The notes below the pieces were generated by a model. The model was not told the origin of the DNA, made no database searches, and saw nothing but the letters and a program-made list of their open reading frames with translations. Below, in pieces: positions 26,383 through 35,492 of a stretch of DNA of 64,000 bases; the first letter of the stretch is position 1; each line of letters begins with the position of its first letter. The stretch is from Streptomyces sp. NBC_00353 (GTDB lineage: Bacteria > Actinomycetota > Actinomycetes > Streptomycetales > Streptomycetaceae), in NCBI RefSeq assembly GCF_036108815.1, contig NZ_CP107985.1, positions 2,108,001 through 2,172,000 on the forward strand. Reading direction: 5' to 3'. The translations under genes were made by a program, and so were the position numbers.

Positions 26383-28268
26383 CCTCCCCCCTTGAACTTC
26401 CCTCCGACGACCGCGACCTGAGCCCGTACACCGGCTACACCCGGGCGCACTGGGAGGCGGCGGCGGACGGCCTGCTGCGGGCCGCATGGCAGTGGTCGAC
26501 ACCCGGCCGCGCGCTGCTGGACCTGCCGGGCCGGCCGTCCGGATCCGGGGTGCGCTCGGACGGTCTGGAGGGCTATGCCCGTACGTTCCTCGCGGCGGCG
26601 TTCCGGGTCGCGGGCGCGGACGGGAAGGATCCGCACGGCTGGCTCGACCGGTACGCGGACGGACTCGCCGCCGGTACCCGGACGCCCGGCCGGGACGATC
26701 CGGAGTCCTGGCCGCTGATCCTCGACCACCATGTGCAGGGCCAGCCCATGGTCGAGTCCGCCTCGGTCGCCATCGGGCTGCGGCTGACCCGCCCCTGGTT
26801 GTGGGACCGGCTCGATCCGGGCGTCCAGGACCGGGCCGAGGAGTGGCTGCGCGGTGCGCTGCGGCACACCCCCGCACCCAACAACTGGTATCTGTTCCCC
26901 TACTCCGTGGCCGCGTTCCTGGAGTCGGTCGGACGCGGCGACGCGGAGACGACCCGGGCGAAGGAGCGGGCGCTCGGCCTGCTGGAGGGCTGGTACTGCG
27001 GACAGGGGTGGTACTCCGACGGGGACCACCGAGCCTTCGACCACTACAACGGCTGGGCGCTGCACCTGTATCCGGTGCTGGACGCGCATCTGTCGGGCGA
27101 CCCTGAGCTGTCCACGCACTTCGGCTCCCGGCTGCGCGAACACCTGGACAGCTTCTCGCTGCTGTTCGGCGGCGACGGCGCGCCGATCCACTTCGGCCGC
27201 TCGCTGACCTACCGCTTCGCGGCCGGTTCGGCGGTCGCGCTGGGCGCCGTCACCGGGCACACCCCGCTCTCCCCCGGTGCCTCGCGGCGGGTGATCAGCG
27301 GATCGTTGCGCTACTTCCTGGACCGCGGCGCGACGGGCACGGACGGGCTGCTGAGCCTGGGCTGGCACGGTCCGCACGAGGCGACGCTGCAGCACTACTC
27401 GGGCCCCGCGTCCCCGTACTGGGCGTCCAAGGCGTTCGTCTCGCTGCTGGCCCCGGAGGGCCATCCGCTGTGGACCGCGACCGAGGAATCCGCGCCCAGC
27501 GAGGGCCCCGACCGGGTGCTGGCGCTGCCCGCGCCCGGCCTGCTGATCCAGTCCACCCGGGCGGACGGCATCGTACGGCTGCACAACCACGGCAGTGACC
27601 ATGTCCGGCCGCACGAGGGCGAGTCGGGTGTGCAGGACGATCCGCTGTACAGCCGTCATTCGTACTCCACGGTGACCGGCCCCACGTCGAACGTGAACGC
27701 GGCGGACAACCATCTGGCCGTCGTCGTCGCGGGGGTGCGCAGCGGCCGCCGCAGCATCCGCCCGCTGGGCGCCGGGCAGGGTGACGGCTGGGGCTGGGCC
27801 GCGTCCTGGCACCGCCCCGTCTTCACGTCGGGTGCGCCGATGGTGCCGGGGCTGCGGGTCGAGAGCGTCACGGTGGTCCGCGGGAGGTATGAGCTGCGGG
27901 TGCACCGGGTGCTGGGCGCGCCGGCCGGGGCACGGGTGGAGCAGACGGGCTGGGCGACCGGCCCGGGCGACGGCGTACGGTCCGCGCTGCACGGACTGCA
28001 CGGCTGGGAGACTTGGGACGAGGTACGGGCTCCGCAGGGCACGGCGTACACCCGCTGGGCGGTGGTGCCGCGGCTGGGCGCGGACGCGGAGGGGACGGTC
28101 CTGCTGGTGTCCCTCGCGTCCCTGACGGCGGAGCCGGACGCGACGGCGCTCGCGGCGGCGGTGAGCGGGGTGAACAACGTGGACGGCGACACGGTCGAGG
28201 TCGGCTGGGCGGAGGACGGGGCGACGACCCGTATCGCCTTCGAACCGCTGAAGGTCGAGCACCGCTGA
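26379..28268 (+). CDS. DUF2264 domain protein
   Basis: A 629-residue cytoplasmic protein with no signal peptide. The N-terminal ~370 residues match DUF2264: SDGLEGYARTFLAAAFRVAG, NNWYLFPYSVAAFLESVGR, YSDGDHRAFDHYNGWALHLYP. The repeated aromatic helices suggest an (alpha/alpha) toroid fold, as in many polysaccharide-active enzymes. The C-terminal half is beta-rich. It is the last gene of the ABC-importer operon and may cleave the imported oligosaccharide. No catalytic residue can be named with confidence. Confidence 0.85.
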   Translation: MTSPLELPSDDRDLSPYTGYTRAHWEAAADGLLRAAWQWSTPGRALLDLPGRPSGSGVRSDGLEGYARTFLAAAFRVAGADGKDPHGWLDRYADGLAAGTRTPGRDDPESWPLILDHHVQGQPMVESASVAIGLRLTRPWLWDRLDPGVQDRAEEWLRGALRHTPAPNNWYLFPYSVAAFLESVGRGDAETTRAKERALGLLEGWYCGQGWYSDGDHRAFDHYNGWALHLYPVLDAHLSGDPELSTHFGSRLREHLDSFSLLFGGDGAPIHFGRSLTYRFAAGSAVALGAVTGHTPLSPGASRRVISGSLRYFLDRGATGTDGLLSLGWHGPHEATLQHYSGPASPYWASKAFVSLLAPEGHPLWTATEESAPSEGPDRVLALPAPGLLIQSTRADGIVRLHNHGSDHVRPHEGESGVQDDPLYSRHSYSTVTGPTSNVNAADNHLAVVVAGVRSGRRSIRPLGAGQGDGWGWAASWHRPVFTSGAPMVPGLRVESVTVVRGRYELRVHRVLGAPAGARVEQTGWATGPGDGVRSALHGLHGWETWDEVRAPQGTAYTRWAVVPRLGADAEGTVLLVSLASLTAEPDATALAAAVSGVNNVDGDTVEVGWAEDGATTRIAFEPLKVEHR

Positions 28269-28282
28269 CCAGCTGACCAGCT

Positions 28283-28316
28283 GTCCGCCGGACCGCCTCA
28301 TGGCCGTCCGGCGGAC
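28283..28316. terminator. hairpin between converging DUF2264 and lutC genes
   Basis: An 11-base perfect stem (GTCCGCCGGAC and its complement) with a 12-base loop, located between two converging genes. Confidence 0.65.
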
Positions 28317-28324
28317 GACCCGCC

Positions 28325-28957
28325 CTACGCGTCGATGCGGATCACCACCACCAGCGACCGCGGTCCGTGCACCCCCTCGACCCGCTCCAGCTCGATGTCC
28401 GAGGTGGCCGACGGCCCGCTGATCAGCGTCGTCGGCCGCTCCGGCACCAGCCGGCCCACCGCCTCCGGCACCCCCACCTCGACCGCCGACAGATCCACCA
28501 CGCACACGTGCAGGTCGGGGACGAGCGACAGCGCCCGTCGCCCCTGGTCGGGCGATCCGTCGAGGAAGATCGTGCCGGTCTCGGCGCAGCCGACGGCCGC
28601 CCCGGTGACGACACCGTCCAGCGCATCGAGCCGGGGCGCCGGAATGTCGGCACAGTCCTGCTGGACCTCCCCGTCGTACGCGTCGAGCCACCGCTCGTCG
28701 AGGCCGGCGGGCACCCCGATTTTCCGGGCACCACGCTCCCGCAGGACCTGCGCGATCACTTCGGCGGTGCGGTCGCCGGTGGACGTGTGCACCTGTGCCT
28801 TGTAGTCGACGAGCCGGTCGGTGAAGAGCGCGAGGCGCTCGTCGTCGGGGAGTGTGCGGCCGGTCCGGTAGTCGCGTGGGACGGTGGTGTCGGGGGTGGG
28901 TGCGAGAGCCAGGGCGTCCCGGATCCGGCCGAGCACCGTTTCGCGAGCGGTCGTCAC
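28325..28957 (-). CDS. lutC: lactate utilisation protein C (LUD domain)
   Basis: A 210-residue LUD (DUF162) protein, the third subunit of the LutABC L-lactate oxidising complex. Seen: TTARETVLGRIRDAL at the start, ALDGVVTGAAVGCAETGTIFLDG, and PTTLISGPSATSDIELERVEGVHGP near the C-terminus, the last being the LUD signature. Its start overlaps the lutB stop by ATGA. Cytoplasmic; it converts lactate to pyruvate with LutA and LutB. Confidence 0.93.
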   Translation of the reverse strand: MTTARETVLGRIRDALALAPTPDTTVPRDYRTGRTLPDDERLALFTDRLVDYKAQVHTSTGDRTAEVIAQVLRERGARKIGVPAGLDERWLDAYDGEVQQDCADIPAPRLDALDGVVTGAAVGCAETGTIFLDGSPDQGRRALSLVPDLHVCVVDLSAVEVGVPEAVGRLVPERPTTLISGPSATSDIELERVEGVHGPRSLVVVIRIDA

Positions 28958-30489
28958 TTCTCCTCCTGCTGCTGGTTCCTGCCGTCCTCGGCGGCGGCCC
29001 GCATGGTCGCGGCGCCCTCGTCCGACGCCAGCCAGGCGCGGAAGGACTGCTTCGGCGGCGCCGCGGTGTCACGGCTGTCGCTCCACCCGTTGAACGGGGG
29101 CGGCAGATGCGAGATCTTCCCGTCCCGCCCGGCGAGGACCCGGCCCAGCCCGGCGGCCTTCTGCGCGGCCGTGAACAGTGTCGGTCTCCTCATCACGCCG
29201 GCCGCCGCCTTCATGGCCAGCTTCTCCGCCGTCGTACCGGACTGTTCGGTGTGCTGGTGGCGCAGCTCGACCAGCAGCGACGGGATGTCGATCTTGACCG
29301 GGCAGGCGTCGAAGCAGGCGCCGCAGAGAGTGGAGGCGTACGGCAGGGAGCTGTTGGGGTCGTCCTTGGCCGCGTGCATGCCGGCGAGCTGGGGGGTGAG
29401 GACCGCCCCGATCGGGCCGGGGTAGGTCGATCCGTACGCATGGCCGCCGGCCCGTTCGTACACCGGGCAGACGTTCAGACAGGCCGAGCAGCGGATGCAG
29501 TTCAGCGCCTCGCGCCCGATCCGGTCGGCGAGCGCGGCGGTGCGTCCGTTGTCGAGGAGGACCAGGTGGAAGTCCTGCGGACCGTCGCCGGGCGTCACCC
29601 CCGTCCACATCGAGGTGTACGGGTTCATCCGCTCCCCGGTCGACGAGCGCGGCAGCAACTGCAGGAAGACTTCGAGGTCCTGATAGCGCGGCAGCACCTT
29701 CTCGATACCCATGACGGTGATCAGGGTGTCGGGCAGGGTCAGGCACATCCGGCCGTTGCCCTCGGACTCGACGACGGACAGGGTGCCGGTCTCGGCGATC
29801 CCGAAGTTGGCGCCCGAGACCGCCACCTTCGTCGTCATGAACTTCTCGCGCAGATAGGCGCGGGCCGCGGCGGCCAGATGGGCGGGGACGTTGTCGAGCC
29901 GCGGGTCCACACCGGGGATCTCCTTGAGGAAGATCTGCCGGATCTCGTCGCGGTTGCGGTGGATCGCGGGCACCAGGATGTGCGACGGCTTGTCGTGGGC
30001 GAGCTGCACGATGAGCTCGGCGAGGTCCGTCTCGTACGGGGTGATGCCGATCGATTCGAGGTGCTCGTTGAGGCCGATCTCCTGGGTGGCCATCGACTTG
30101 ACCTTGATGACCTCCTTCGATCCGGTCGCGCGGACGAGCCGGGCGACGATCTCGTTGGCCTCGACGCCGTCGCGCGCCCAGTGGACGGTGCCGCCGCGCT
30201 CGGTGACCTTCCGCTCCAGCTGCTCAAGGAGTTCGGGGAGCCGGTTCATGGTGTCGGTCTTGATGGCCGAGCCGGCGTCGCGCAGCTGCTCCCAATCGGG
30301 CAGTTCACCGGTCACATTGAGGCGTTTGGCGCGGATCGTACGGGTGGCCTTGCCAAGGTTGCGGCGAAGCTGTTCGTTGCGCAGCTCGTCGTGGGCGGCC
30401 GCGGGGAACTTCCGGTCGCCGCGCAGATTGCCCGTGCCGTACGGGGAGCGGGGCGGGGTGGCGGGCATGCCGAGGAAGGTGCTGCTCAT
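28954..30489 (-). CDS. lutB: lactate utilisation iron-sulfur protein B
   Basis: A 511-residue protein with an N-terminal LUD domain (SGANFGIAETGTLSVVESEGN) and a C-terminal ferredoxin-like part with two [4Fe-4S] motifs, CIRCSACLNVCP near 331 and CGACFDACP near 388. ATG at 30489 overlaps the lutA stop by ATGA; the open frame extends upstream only inside lutA. It is the electron-transfer subunit of the lactate oxidase complex LutABC. Confidence 0.95.
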   Translation of the reverse strand: MSSTFLGMPATPPRSPYGTGNLRGDRKFPAAAHDELRNEQLRRNLGKATRTIRAKRLNVTGELPDWEQLRDAGSAIKTDTMNRLPELLEQLERKVTERGGTVHWARDGVEANEIVARLVRATGSKEVIKVKSMATQEIGLNEHLESIGITPYETDLAELIVQLAHDKPSHILVPAIHRNRDEIRQIFLKEIPGVDPRLDNVPAHLAAAARAYLREKFMTTKVAVSGANFGIAETGTLSVVESEGNGRMCLTLPDTLITVMGIEKVLPRYQDLEVFLQLLPRSSTGERMNPYTSMWTGVTPGDGPQDFHLVLLDNGRTAALADRIGREALNCIRCSACLNVCPVYERAGGHAYGSTYPGPIGAVLTPQLAGMHAAKDDPNSSLPYASTLCGACFDACPVKIDIPSLLVELRHQHTEQSGTTAEKLAMKAAAGVMRRPTLFTAAQKAAGLGRVLAGRDGKISHLPPPFNGWSDSRDTAAPPKQSFRAWLASDEGAATMRAAAEDGRNQQQEEK

Positions 30490-31253
30490 CGGACGGCCTC
30501 CGTCAGGACGTACGGCGAGGTGCGGGTGGAGGAGAGGATCTGTGCGAGGTGCAGGGTCCGGGTGCCCGATGCGATGCGGGAGAGTCCGCCGCCGATGTGC
30601 ATCAGACAGGACGAGTCTCCCGCGGTGCACACGGCTGCCCCGGTGGTGGTGATGTTGCGCATCTTGTCCTGGAGCATCGCGGTCGACGTCTCCGCGTTCT
30701 TCACGGCGAAGGTGCCACCGAACCCGCAGCAGGAGTCGGCTTCTGGAAGCTCGACGAGGTCGATGGAGTCGACGGCCCGCAGCAGCTTCAGGGGCTTCTC
30801 ACCCACGCGCACCATGCGCAGGGAGTGACAGGTGGGGTGGTACGTGACGCGGTGCGGGAAGTACGCGCCGACACCGGTGACGCCCAGGACGTCGACGAGG
30901 AACTCCGACAGCTCGTAGGTCTTGGACTTGACCGTGGCGACGCCCGCGCGCAGCGCCGCGTCCCCGTACCGCTCGGCGATGATCTCGTGCTGGTGGCGGA
31001 CCGACCCGGCGCAGGATCCCGAGGGCATGACGACTGCGTCGATCGACGCGTCGCCGAACTGCTCGGCGAAGTTCCGCACGAGCGGGACGGGTTCGCGCTG
31101 GTAGCCGGTGTTGACGTGCATCTGGCCGCAGCAGGTCTGCTCCGGCGGGAACACCACCTCATGCCCCAGGCGGGCGAGCAGGACCGCGGTGGATTTCACC
31201 GCCTCGGGAAAGAGCGTGTCTCCCAGACAGGTGGCGAAGAGTCCGATACGCAT
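30486..31253 (-). CDS. lutA: lactate utilisation protein A (CCG-domain Fe-S oxidoreductase)
   Basis: A 255-residue protein with two cysteine-rich CCG domains: QTCCGQMHVNTGY in the first half and SCCGFGGTFAVKN in the second, plus YHPTCHSLRM. These are the hallmarks of LutA/LldE. It is the first gene of lutABC, and all three genes are coupled by ATGA overlaps. A palindromic GntR-type operator lies 32-46 bases upstream of its start. Confidence 0.95.
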   Translation of the reverse strand: MRIGLFATCLGDTLFPEAVKSTAVLLARLGHEVVFPPEQTCCGQMHVNTGYQREPVPLVRNFAEQFGDASIDAVVMPSGSCAGSVRHQHEIIAERYGDAALRAGVATVKSKTYELSEFLVDVLGVTGVGAYFPHRVTYHPTCHSLRMVRVGEKPLKLLRAVDSIDLVELPEADSCCGFGGTFAVKNAETSTAMLQDKMRNITTTGAAVCTAGDSSCLMHIGGGLSRIASGTRTLHLAQILSSTRTSPYVLTEAVR

Positions 31254-31284
31254 GGGGCCTCTCCGATCGTTTCTCTGGCCTTTG

Positions 31285-31299
31285 TATGGTCGGACCATA
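31285..31299. promoter_or_regulatory. LutR-type operator in lutA promoter
   Basis: TATGGTC-G-GACCATA, a perfect 7+7 inverted repeat. The core TGGTCGGACCA (31287-31297) fits the FadR-subfamily pattern TNGTNNNACNA and recurs exactly upstream of the GntR gene. Confidence 0.8.
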
Positions 31300-31389
31300 C
31301 TAGCCTCGGTCCGGAACGTGAAGAGGGTCAGGACATACCGAGGGGACGGCACGCGTTCGCACCGTCCCCTGGTTGCTGTCGTGTTGCGG

Positions 31390-32115
31390 CTACGACTTCT
31401 CGTCCACCAGCGTGCCGTGCAGGCTGCGGATGTGCCGCTCGACCAGACCGGCCGCCTTCGCACCCTTGCCCGCGCGCACCAGCCGCAGGAGTTCGGTGTG
31501 CTCGGCGTTGAGGCCGGACGCCGTGGCCGGCCAGTCCTCGGCCTCCTCCAGTGCGCGCAGGATCAGCGGGCGCACGGACTCGCGCACGGCGGAGGTGAGC
31601 GTGGAGGTCAGTTCATTGCCGGAGCTGCGGGCGATCTCGACGTGGAACCGGGTGTCCAGATCATTGAACTCGGCCACGCCGACGTCCGGCTCCGCCATCC
31701 GCACGACCAGTTGCTCCGCTTCGTCGAGGTCCTCCGCGGAGGCATGTGTGGCCGCCGCCTCGAAACTGGACCGCTCCAGCACGACGCGCGCTTCCAGGAC
31801 GTCCTCCAGGCTGTAGCTGCCGAGGGCGAAGTGCAGTCGCAGCAGCCGGCCAAGGGCGCCATCGGGGTTGCGTACGATCCGTGCCCCGGCATCCGGGCCA
31901 CGGCCGGGCTGGGCGACGAGGACTCCGATCGTCTCGAGCACCCGCAGCGCCTCACGCAGCGCGGATCTGCTGACCCCGAGGACCGGCGCGAGCTCCCGCT
32001 CGGGCGGCAGCCGGTCCCCGGCCTTGAGCTCTCCGGCGAATACCCGCTCCTCGATGCTCTGGAGCACGAGTTCATGTGTACGGGACTGCCGTACGGGTTG
32101 CCACTCGACGGGCAT
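31390..32115 (-). CDS. lutR: GntR-family (FadR subfamily) regulator of lactate utilisation
   Basis: A 241-residue regulator. The N-terminal winged helix reads LKAGDRLPPERELAPVLGVSRSALREALRVLE, and the C-terminal all-helical FCD domain contains NDLDTRFHVEIARSSGN with the metal-binding-type residues seen in LldR/LutR. AGGGGG stands seven bases before the ATG. It lies just upstream of lutABC on the same strand and shares an operator core with it, so it probably represses both lutABC and itself until lactate is present. The symbol is by context. Confidence 0.88.
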   Translation of the reverse strand: MPVEWQPVRQSRTHELVLQSIEERVFAGELKAGDRLPPERELAPVLGVSRSALREALRVLETIGVLVAQPGRGPDAGARIVRNPDGALGRLLRLHFALGSYSLEDVLEARVVLERSSFEAAATHASAEDLDEAEQLVVRMAEPDVGVAEFNDLDTRFHVEIARSSGNELTSTLTSAVRESVRPLILRALEEAEDWPATASGLNAEHTELLRLVRAGKGAKAAGLVERHIRSLHGTLVDEKS

Positions 32116-32151
32116 CGTTCACCCCCTGCCTCAGCCTCTTCATCTCACTAT

Positions 32152-32169
32152 GTCACACACGACATGTGG
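32152..32169 (+). repeat. direct repeat, left copy
   Basis: GTCACACACGACATGTGG, repeated exactly and in the same orientation at 38468-38485. Counting nine further bases, 24 of 27 match. The two copies enclose the collagen-like gene island. Confidence 0.6.
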
Positions 32170-32177
32170 TCGGACCA
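32167..32177. promoter_or_regulatory. LutR-type operator in lutR promoter
   Basis: TGGTCGGACCA, identical over 11 bases to the centre of the lutA operator, about 52 bases upstream of lutR. It overlaps the right end of the 18-base direct repeat at 32152-32169. Confidence 0.75.
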
Positions 32178-32828
32178 AACACTCGGTACCGAAAGAAGAC
32201 GCTGCGGCGCCCATTCGCGGGAATGCCGCGCGGCAAGCGAACCGCGATCGCGGTACGAAAAGTGATCCAGAACCACGTTTCCGCCGTCGCTCGCAGACAG
32301 GCCCGACTCTTTTGCACTCTTCACTGTTGCCAAGCGCTACTGCATCGGAAGTCGCCGAGACGCCACAGAACCTCACACGCCCGACTCGCGCTTCCGTTCG
32401 CGCTCGGGCCCGCGACAGCCTCCGACTGCCCCGTCCGGTGGCGACGTGAAGGACATCCCCTCCCGGCGAACCGTGCAGCGCGGCGTCCGCCGTGGAGGGG
32501 GAGTCGAGTTCGTCCACCAGCGCAGCACACCCTCGCGACCTGCACCGAGGTCGCACCGGAGATCGCCACGCCGGGCAGGGGAGGCCAACAGTTCCGCCTC
32601 ATCGGGTCCATAGATACGACAGGAAGATGGTGCCTGCGGCACATCACCGCCCTTTGGGTGATCTTCATCCACGACACGGAACCTTCCGCACACGTTCAAT
32701 CACGGAGAGTGAAGGATGCCGATGTCCGTGGCTGCGAGCGACGTGACACGCATGCAAATTAACCGCGCTTATCGAGTGCGCCCGCACGCGGTGTGGTCAC
32801 TCCGAATTCCGTGAGGAAGGTTCCCTAG

Positions 32829-35435
32829 GTGAGCCGTAAAACGATCCGAAGCTCTCGCATCAAAACCGCGACGCTGGTTTCGGCGGGCACCCTTGCCGTT
32901 GTGCTCAATGTCGTCCCGAGCACGGCGGCGATCGCCGACGCGATCCACAGGTCCGGCACCGAGAACAGCATGGGGCTGCCGGGCCCGAACGGCGCCACCA
33001 CTGCCGACCGCGACCGCGACGGCGACCGCGGCCCGGAGGGCCCGCGGGGACCAAGGGGCCCGCAGGGACCGCGGGGCCAGGTAGGCCTGCAGGGACCTCA
33101 GGGTGTCCCGGGCCAGGACGGCGTGGACGGCGTCGACGGCGTACAGGGCCCGCAGGGTGCGACGGGCGTGGGCACTCAGGGCCCTCAGGGTCACCAGGGC
33201 CTCCCGGGTGCCCTCGGTGGCCCCGCGGGCCTTCAGGGCCCCCAGGGTGAGCCGGGCGTGGACGGCGTGGACGGCGTCGACGGCGTGGACGGCGTGGACG
33301 GCGTGCAGGGTCCCCAGGGCGGCACGGGCACGCAGGGCGCGCAGGGTGCCCTCGGCTCCCAGGGCACCCAGGGCTCCCAGGGCGTCCCTGGCCTGAGCGG
33401 CACGCAGGGCCCCCAGGGCGGCACGGGCACGCAGGGCACCCAGGGTCCCCTCGGCTCCCAGGGCATCCAAGGCTCCCAGGGCTTCCAGGGCTTCCAGGGC
33501 GTGGACGGCACCGACGGGACCGACGGGACCGACGGAGCCGACGGCGCACAGGGCCCGCAGGGCGACCTCGGCCCCCAGGGCGGCCCCGGCGTCCAGGGCG
33601 GCCCCGGCGTCCAGGGCACACCCGGCACCAACGGCATCAACGGAGCCGACGGAGCCGACGGAGCACAAGGCCCCCAGGGCACCACGGGCACACCCGGCAC
33701 CAACGGCATCAACGGAACCGACGGAGCCGACGGAGCACAGGGCCCGCAGGGCGAACTCGGCCCCCAGGGCGGCCCCGGCGTCCAGGGCACACCCGGCATC
33801 AACGGAACCGACGGCGCACAGGGCCCGCAGGGCACCACGGGCATCCAGGGCACGCCGGGCACACCCGGCATCAACGGAACCGACGGCGCACAGGGCCCGC
33901 AGGGCGAACTCGGCCCCCAGGGCGGCCCCGGCGTCCAGGGCACACCCGGCACCAACGGCGTCAACGGCACCGACGGAGCCGACGGAGCACAAGGCCCCCA
34001 GGGCACCACGGGCACACCCGGCACCAACGGCACCAACGGCACCGACGGAGCCGACGGAGCACAGGGCCCGCAGGGCGAACTCGGCCCCCAGGGCGGCCCG
34101 GGCGTCCAGGGCACACCCGGCATCAACGGAACCGACGGCGCACAGGGCCCGCAGGGCACCACAGGCATCCAGGGCACGCCGGGCGTGAACGGCACCGACG
34201 GAGCCGACGGAGCACAAGGCCCCCAGGGCACCACGGGCACACCCGGCACCAACGGAACCGACGGCGCACAGGGCCCGCAGGGCACCACGGGCATCCAGGG
34301 CACGCCGGGCGTGAACGGCACCGACGGCGCCGACGGCGCACAGGGCCCGCAGGGCGAACTCGGCCCCCAGGGCGGCCCGGGCGTCCAGGGCACACCCGGC
34401 ATCAACGGCACCGACGGAGCCGACGGAGCGCAGGGCCCGCAGGGCACCACGGGCACACCCGGCATCAACGGAACCGACGGCGCACAGGGCCCGCAGGGCG
34501 AACTCGGCCCCCAGGGCGGCCCGGGCGTCCAGGGCACACCCGGCATCAACGGCACCGACGGAGCCGACGGAGCGCAGGGCCCGCAGGGCACCACGGGCAC
34601 ACCCGGCATCAACGGAACCGACGGCGCACAGGGCCCGCAGGGCGAACTCGGCCCCCAGGGCGGCCCGGGCGTCCAGGGCACACCCGGCATCAACGGCACC
34701 GACGGAGCCGACGGAGCACAGGGCCCCCAGGGCACCACGGGCACACCCGGCACCAACGGAACCGACGGCGCACAGGGCCCGCAGGGCGAACTCGGCCCCC
34801 AGGGCGGCCCGGGCGTCCAGGGCACACCCGGCATCAACGGCACCGACGGAGCCGACGGAGCACAGGGCCCCCAGGGCACCACGGGCACACCCGGCACCAA
34901 CGGAACCGACGGCGTACAAGGCCCGCAGGGAACCCTCGGCCCCCAGGGCACGCCGGGCGTGAACGGCACCGACGGAGCGCAGGGCCCCCAGGGCTTCGAC
35001 GGCACACAGGGCCCGCAGGGTGGCCTCGGCCTCCAGGGGACGCAGGGCGACCTCGGTCCGCAGGGATTCCAGGGTGACGCCGGCCCCCAGGGTGCGCAGG
35101 GTGCGGCGGGCGAGGACGGCGTCGCCGGTGCGCAGGGCGCATCGGGCGCACAGGGCCTCCAGGGCGTCCAGGGCACCCAGGGCCTCCAGGGCGCCCAGGG
35201 CGCAGCGACGCTTGACACCTACGTCGCGACCGGCACCCAGGGGCCCCAGTCGACTGCCACGTGCGACCCCGGCGACGTTGCCACCGGCGGCGGATACCAG
35301 TCCGCCCTCGTAAGCGCCAACGGCGTCGAGCAGAGTCAGCCGGTCACCACCGTCACCGGGCCGCCCGACGGCTGGCAGGCTTCCGACACTCTCGGAGCGC
35401 TCACCGCTTACGCGATCTGCCACAACGCGTCATAA
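32829..35435 (+). CDS. secreted collagen-like (Gly-X-Y) protein
   Basis: An 868-residue protein starting at GTG with GAGGAAGG upstream. A signal segment (KTATLVSAGTLAVVLNV, cleavage near TAAIADA) is followed by about 240 uninterrupted-looking Gly-X-Y triplets, roughly residues 55-795. The triplets are dominated by GPQ, GTD, GAD, GTP and GVQ; basic residues occur almost only in the first few triplets, so the fibre is acidic. The last ~75 residues form a non-collagen domain with two cysteines (TATCDPGDVATGGGYQS and AYAICHNAS) found at the end of other actinobacterial secreted proteins. It should trimerise into a triple helix outside the cell. A TTCG-loop terminator follows. Thr-rich triplets are possible glycosylation sites. 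Confidence 0.92.
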   Translation: MSRKTIRSSRIKTATLVSAGTLAVVLNVVPSTAAIADAIHRSGTENSMGLPGPNGATTADRDRDGDRGPEGPRGPRGPQGPRGQVGLQGPQGVPGQDGVDGVDGVQGPQGATGVGTQGPQGHQGLPGALGGPAGLQGPQGEPGVDGVDGVDGVDGVDGVQGPQGGTGTQGAQGALGSQGTQGSQGVPGLSGTQGPQGGTGTQGTQGPLGSQGIQGSQGFQGFQGVDGTDGTDGTDGADGAQGPQGDLGPQGGPGVQGGPGVQGTPGTNGINGADGADGAQGPQGTTGTPGTNGINGTDGADGAQGPQGELGPQGGPGVQGTPGINGTDGAQGPQGTTGIQGTPGTPGINGTDGAQGPQGELGPQGGPGVQGTPGTNGVNGTDGADGAQGPQGTTGTPGTNGTNGTDGADGAQGPQGELGPQGGPGVQGTPGINGTDGAQGPQGTTGIQGTPGVNGTDGADGAQGPQGTTGTPGTNGTDGAQGPQGTTGIQGTPGVNGTDGADGAQGPQGELGPQGGPGVQGTPGINGTDGADGAQGPQGTTGTPGINGTDGAQGPQGELGPQGGPGVQGTPGINGTDGADGAQGPQGTTGTPGINGTDGAQGPQGELGPQGGPGVQGTPGINGTDGADGAQGPQGTTGTPGTNGTDGAQGPQGELGPQGGPGVQGTPGINGTDGADGAQGPQGTTGTPGTNGTDGVQGPQGTLGPQGTPGVNGTDGAQGPQGFDGTQGPQGGLGLQGTQGDLGPQGFQGDAGPQGAQGAAGEDGVAGAQGASGAQGLQGVQGTQGLQGAQGAATLDTYVATGTQGPQSTATCDPGDVATGGGYQSALVSANGVEQSQPVTTVTGPPDGWQASDTLGALTAYAICHNAS
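34355..34930 (+). repeat. four tandem 144-base repeats inside the collagen-like gene
   Basis: Units begin at 34355, 34499, 34643 and 34787. Each encodes 48 residues (16 triplets), starting GELGPQGGPGVQGTPG. The first three are nearly identical at the DNA level and the last diverges at its end. Related but more diverged units precede them from about 33540. Confidence 0.88.
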
Positions 35436-35492
35436 CTTCCGTGTGAGCGGTGGTGCCGTACAGGCTCTCCGCTTGACCTGGGAATGAGTGGG

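Larger units (their letters stand above)
32116..32828. other. long region between lutR and the collagen-like gene
   Basis: About 710 bases. Apart from the lutR operator and direct repeat at its left edge I find no gene: the open frames (including one of 228 codons on the plus strand) are rich in Arg, Ser and Cys, have no ribosome site and match no family. GAGGAAGG at its right end is the ribosome site of the collagen-like gene. The AT-richer parts suggest a long leader or a degraded stretch. Confidence 0.5.

Noticed and set aside
32076..32762. A 228-codon plus-strand frame in the lutR-collagen intergenic region.
   Set aside because: It begins inside lutR, has no ribosome site, and its composition (Arg, Cys, Ser) fits no family. 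I left the region as unexplained.
33540..34930. A regularly spaced repeat that could be mistaken for a CRISPR array.
   Set aside because: The units are directly abutting, in frame, 144 bases long and have no unique spacers; no cas genes are near.
32769..35423. An 884-codon open frame antisense to the collagen-like gene.
   Set aside because: It mirrors the Gly-X-Y repeats (giving GALRALCAVGSV-type repeats) and has no signal, ribosome site or family. The plus-strand reading has a signal peptide, ribosome site and terminator.
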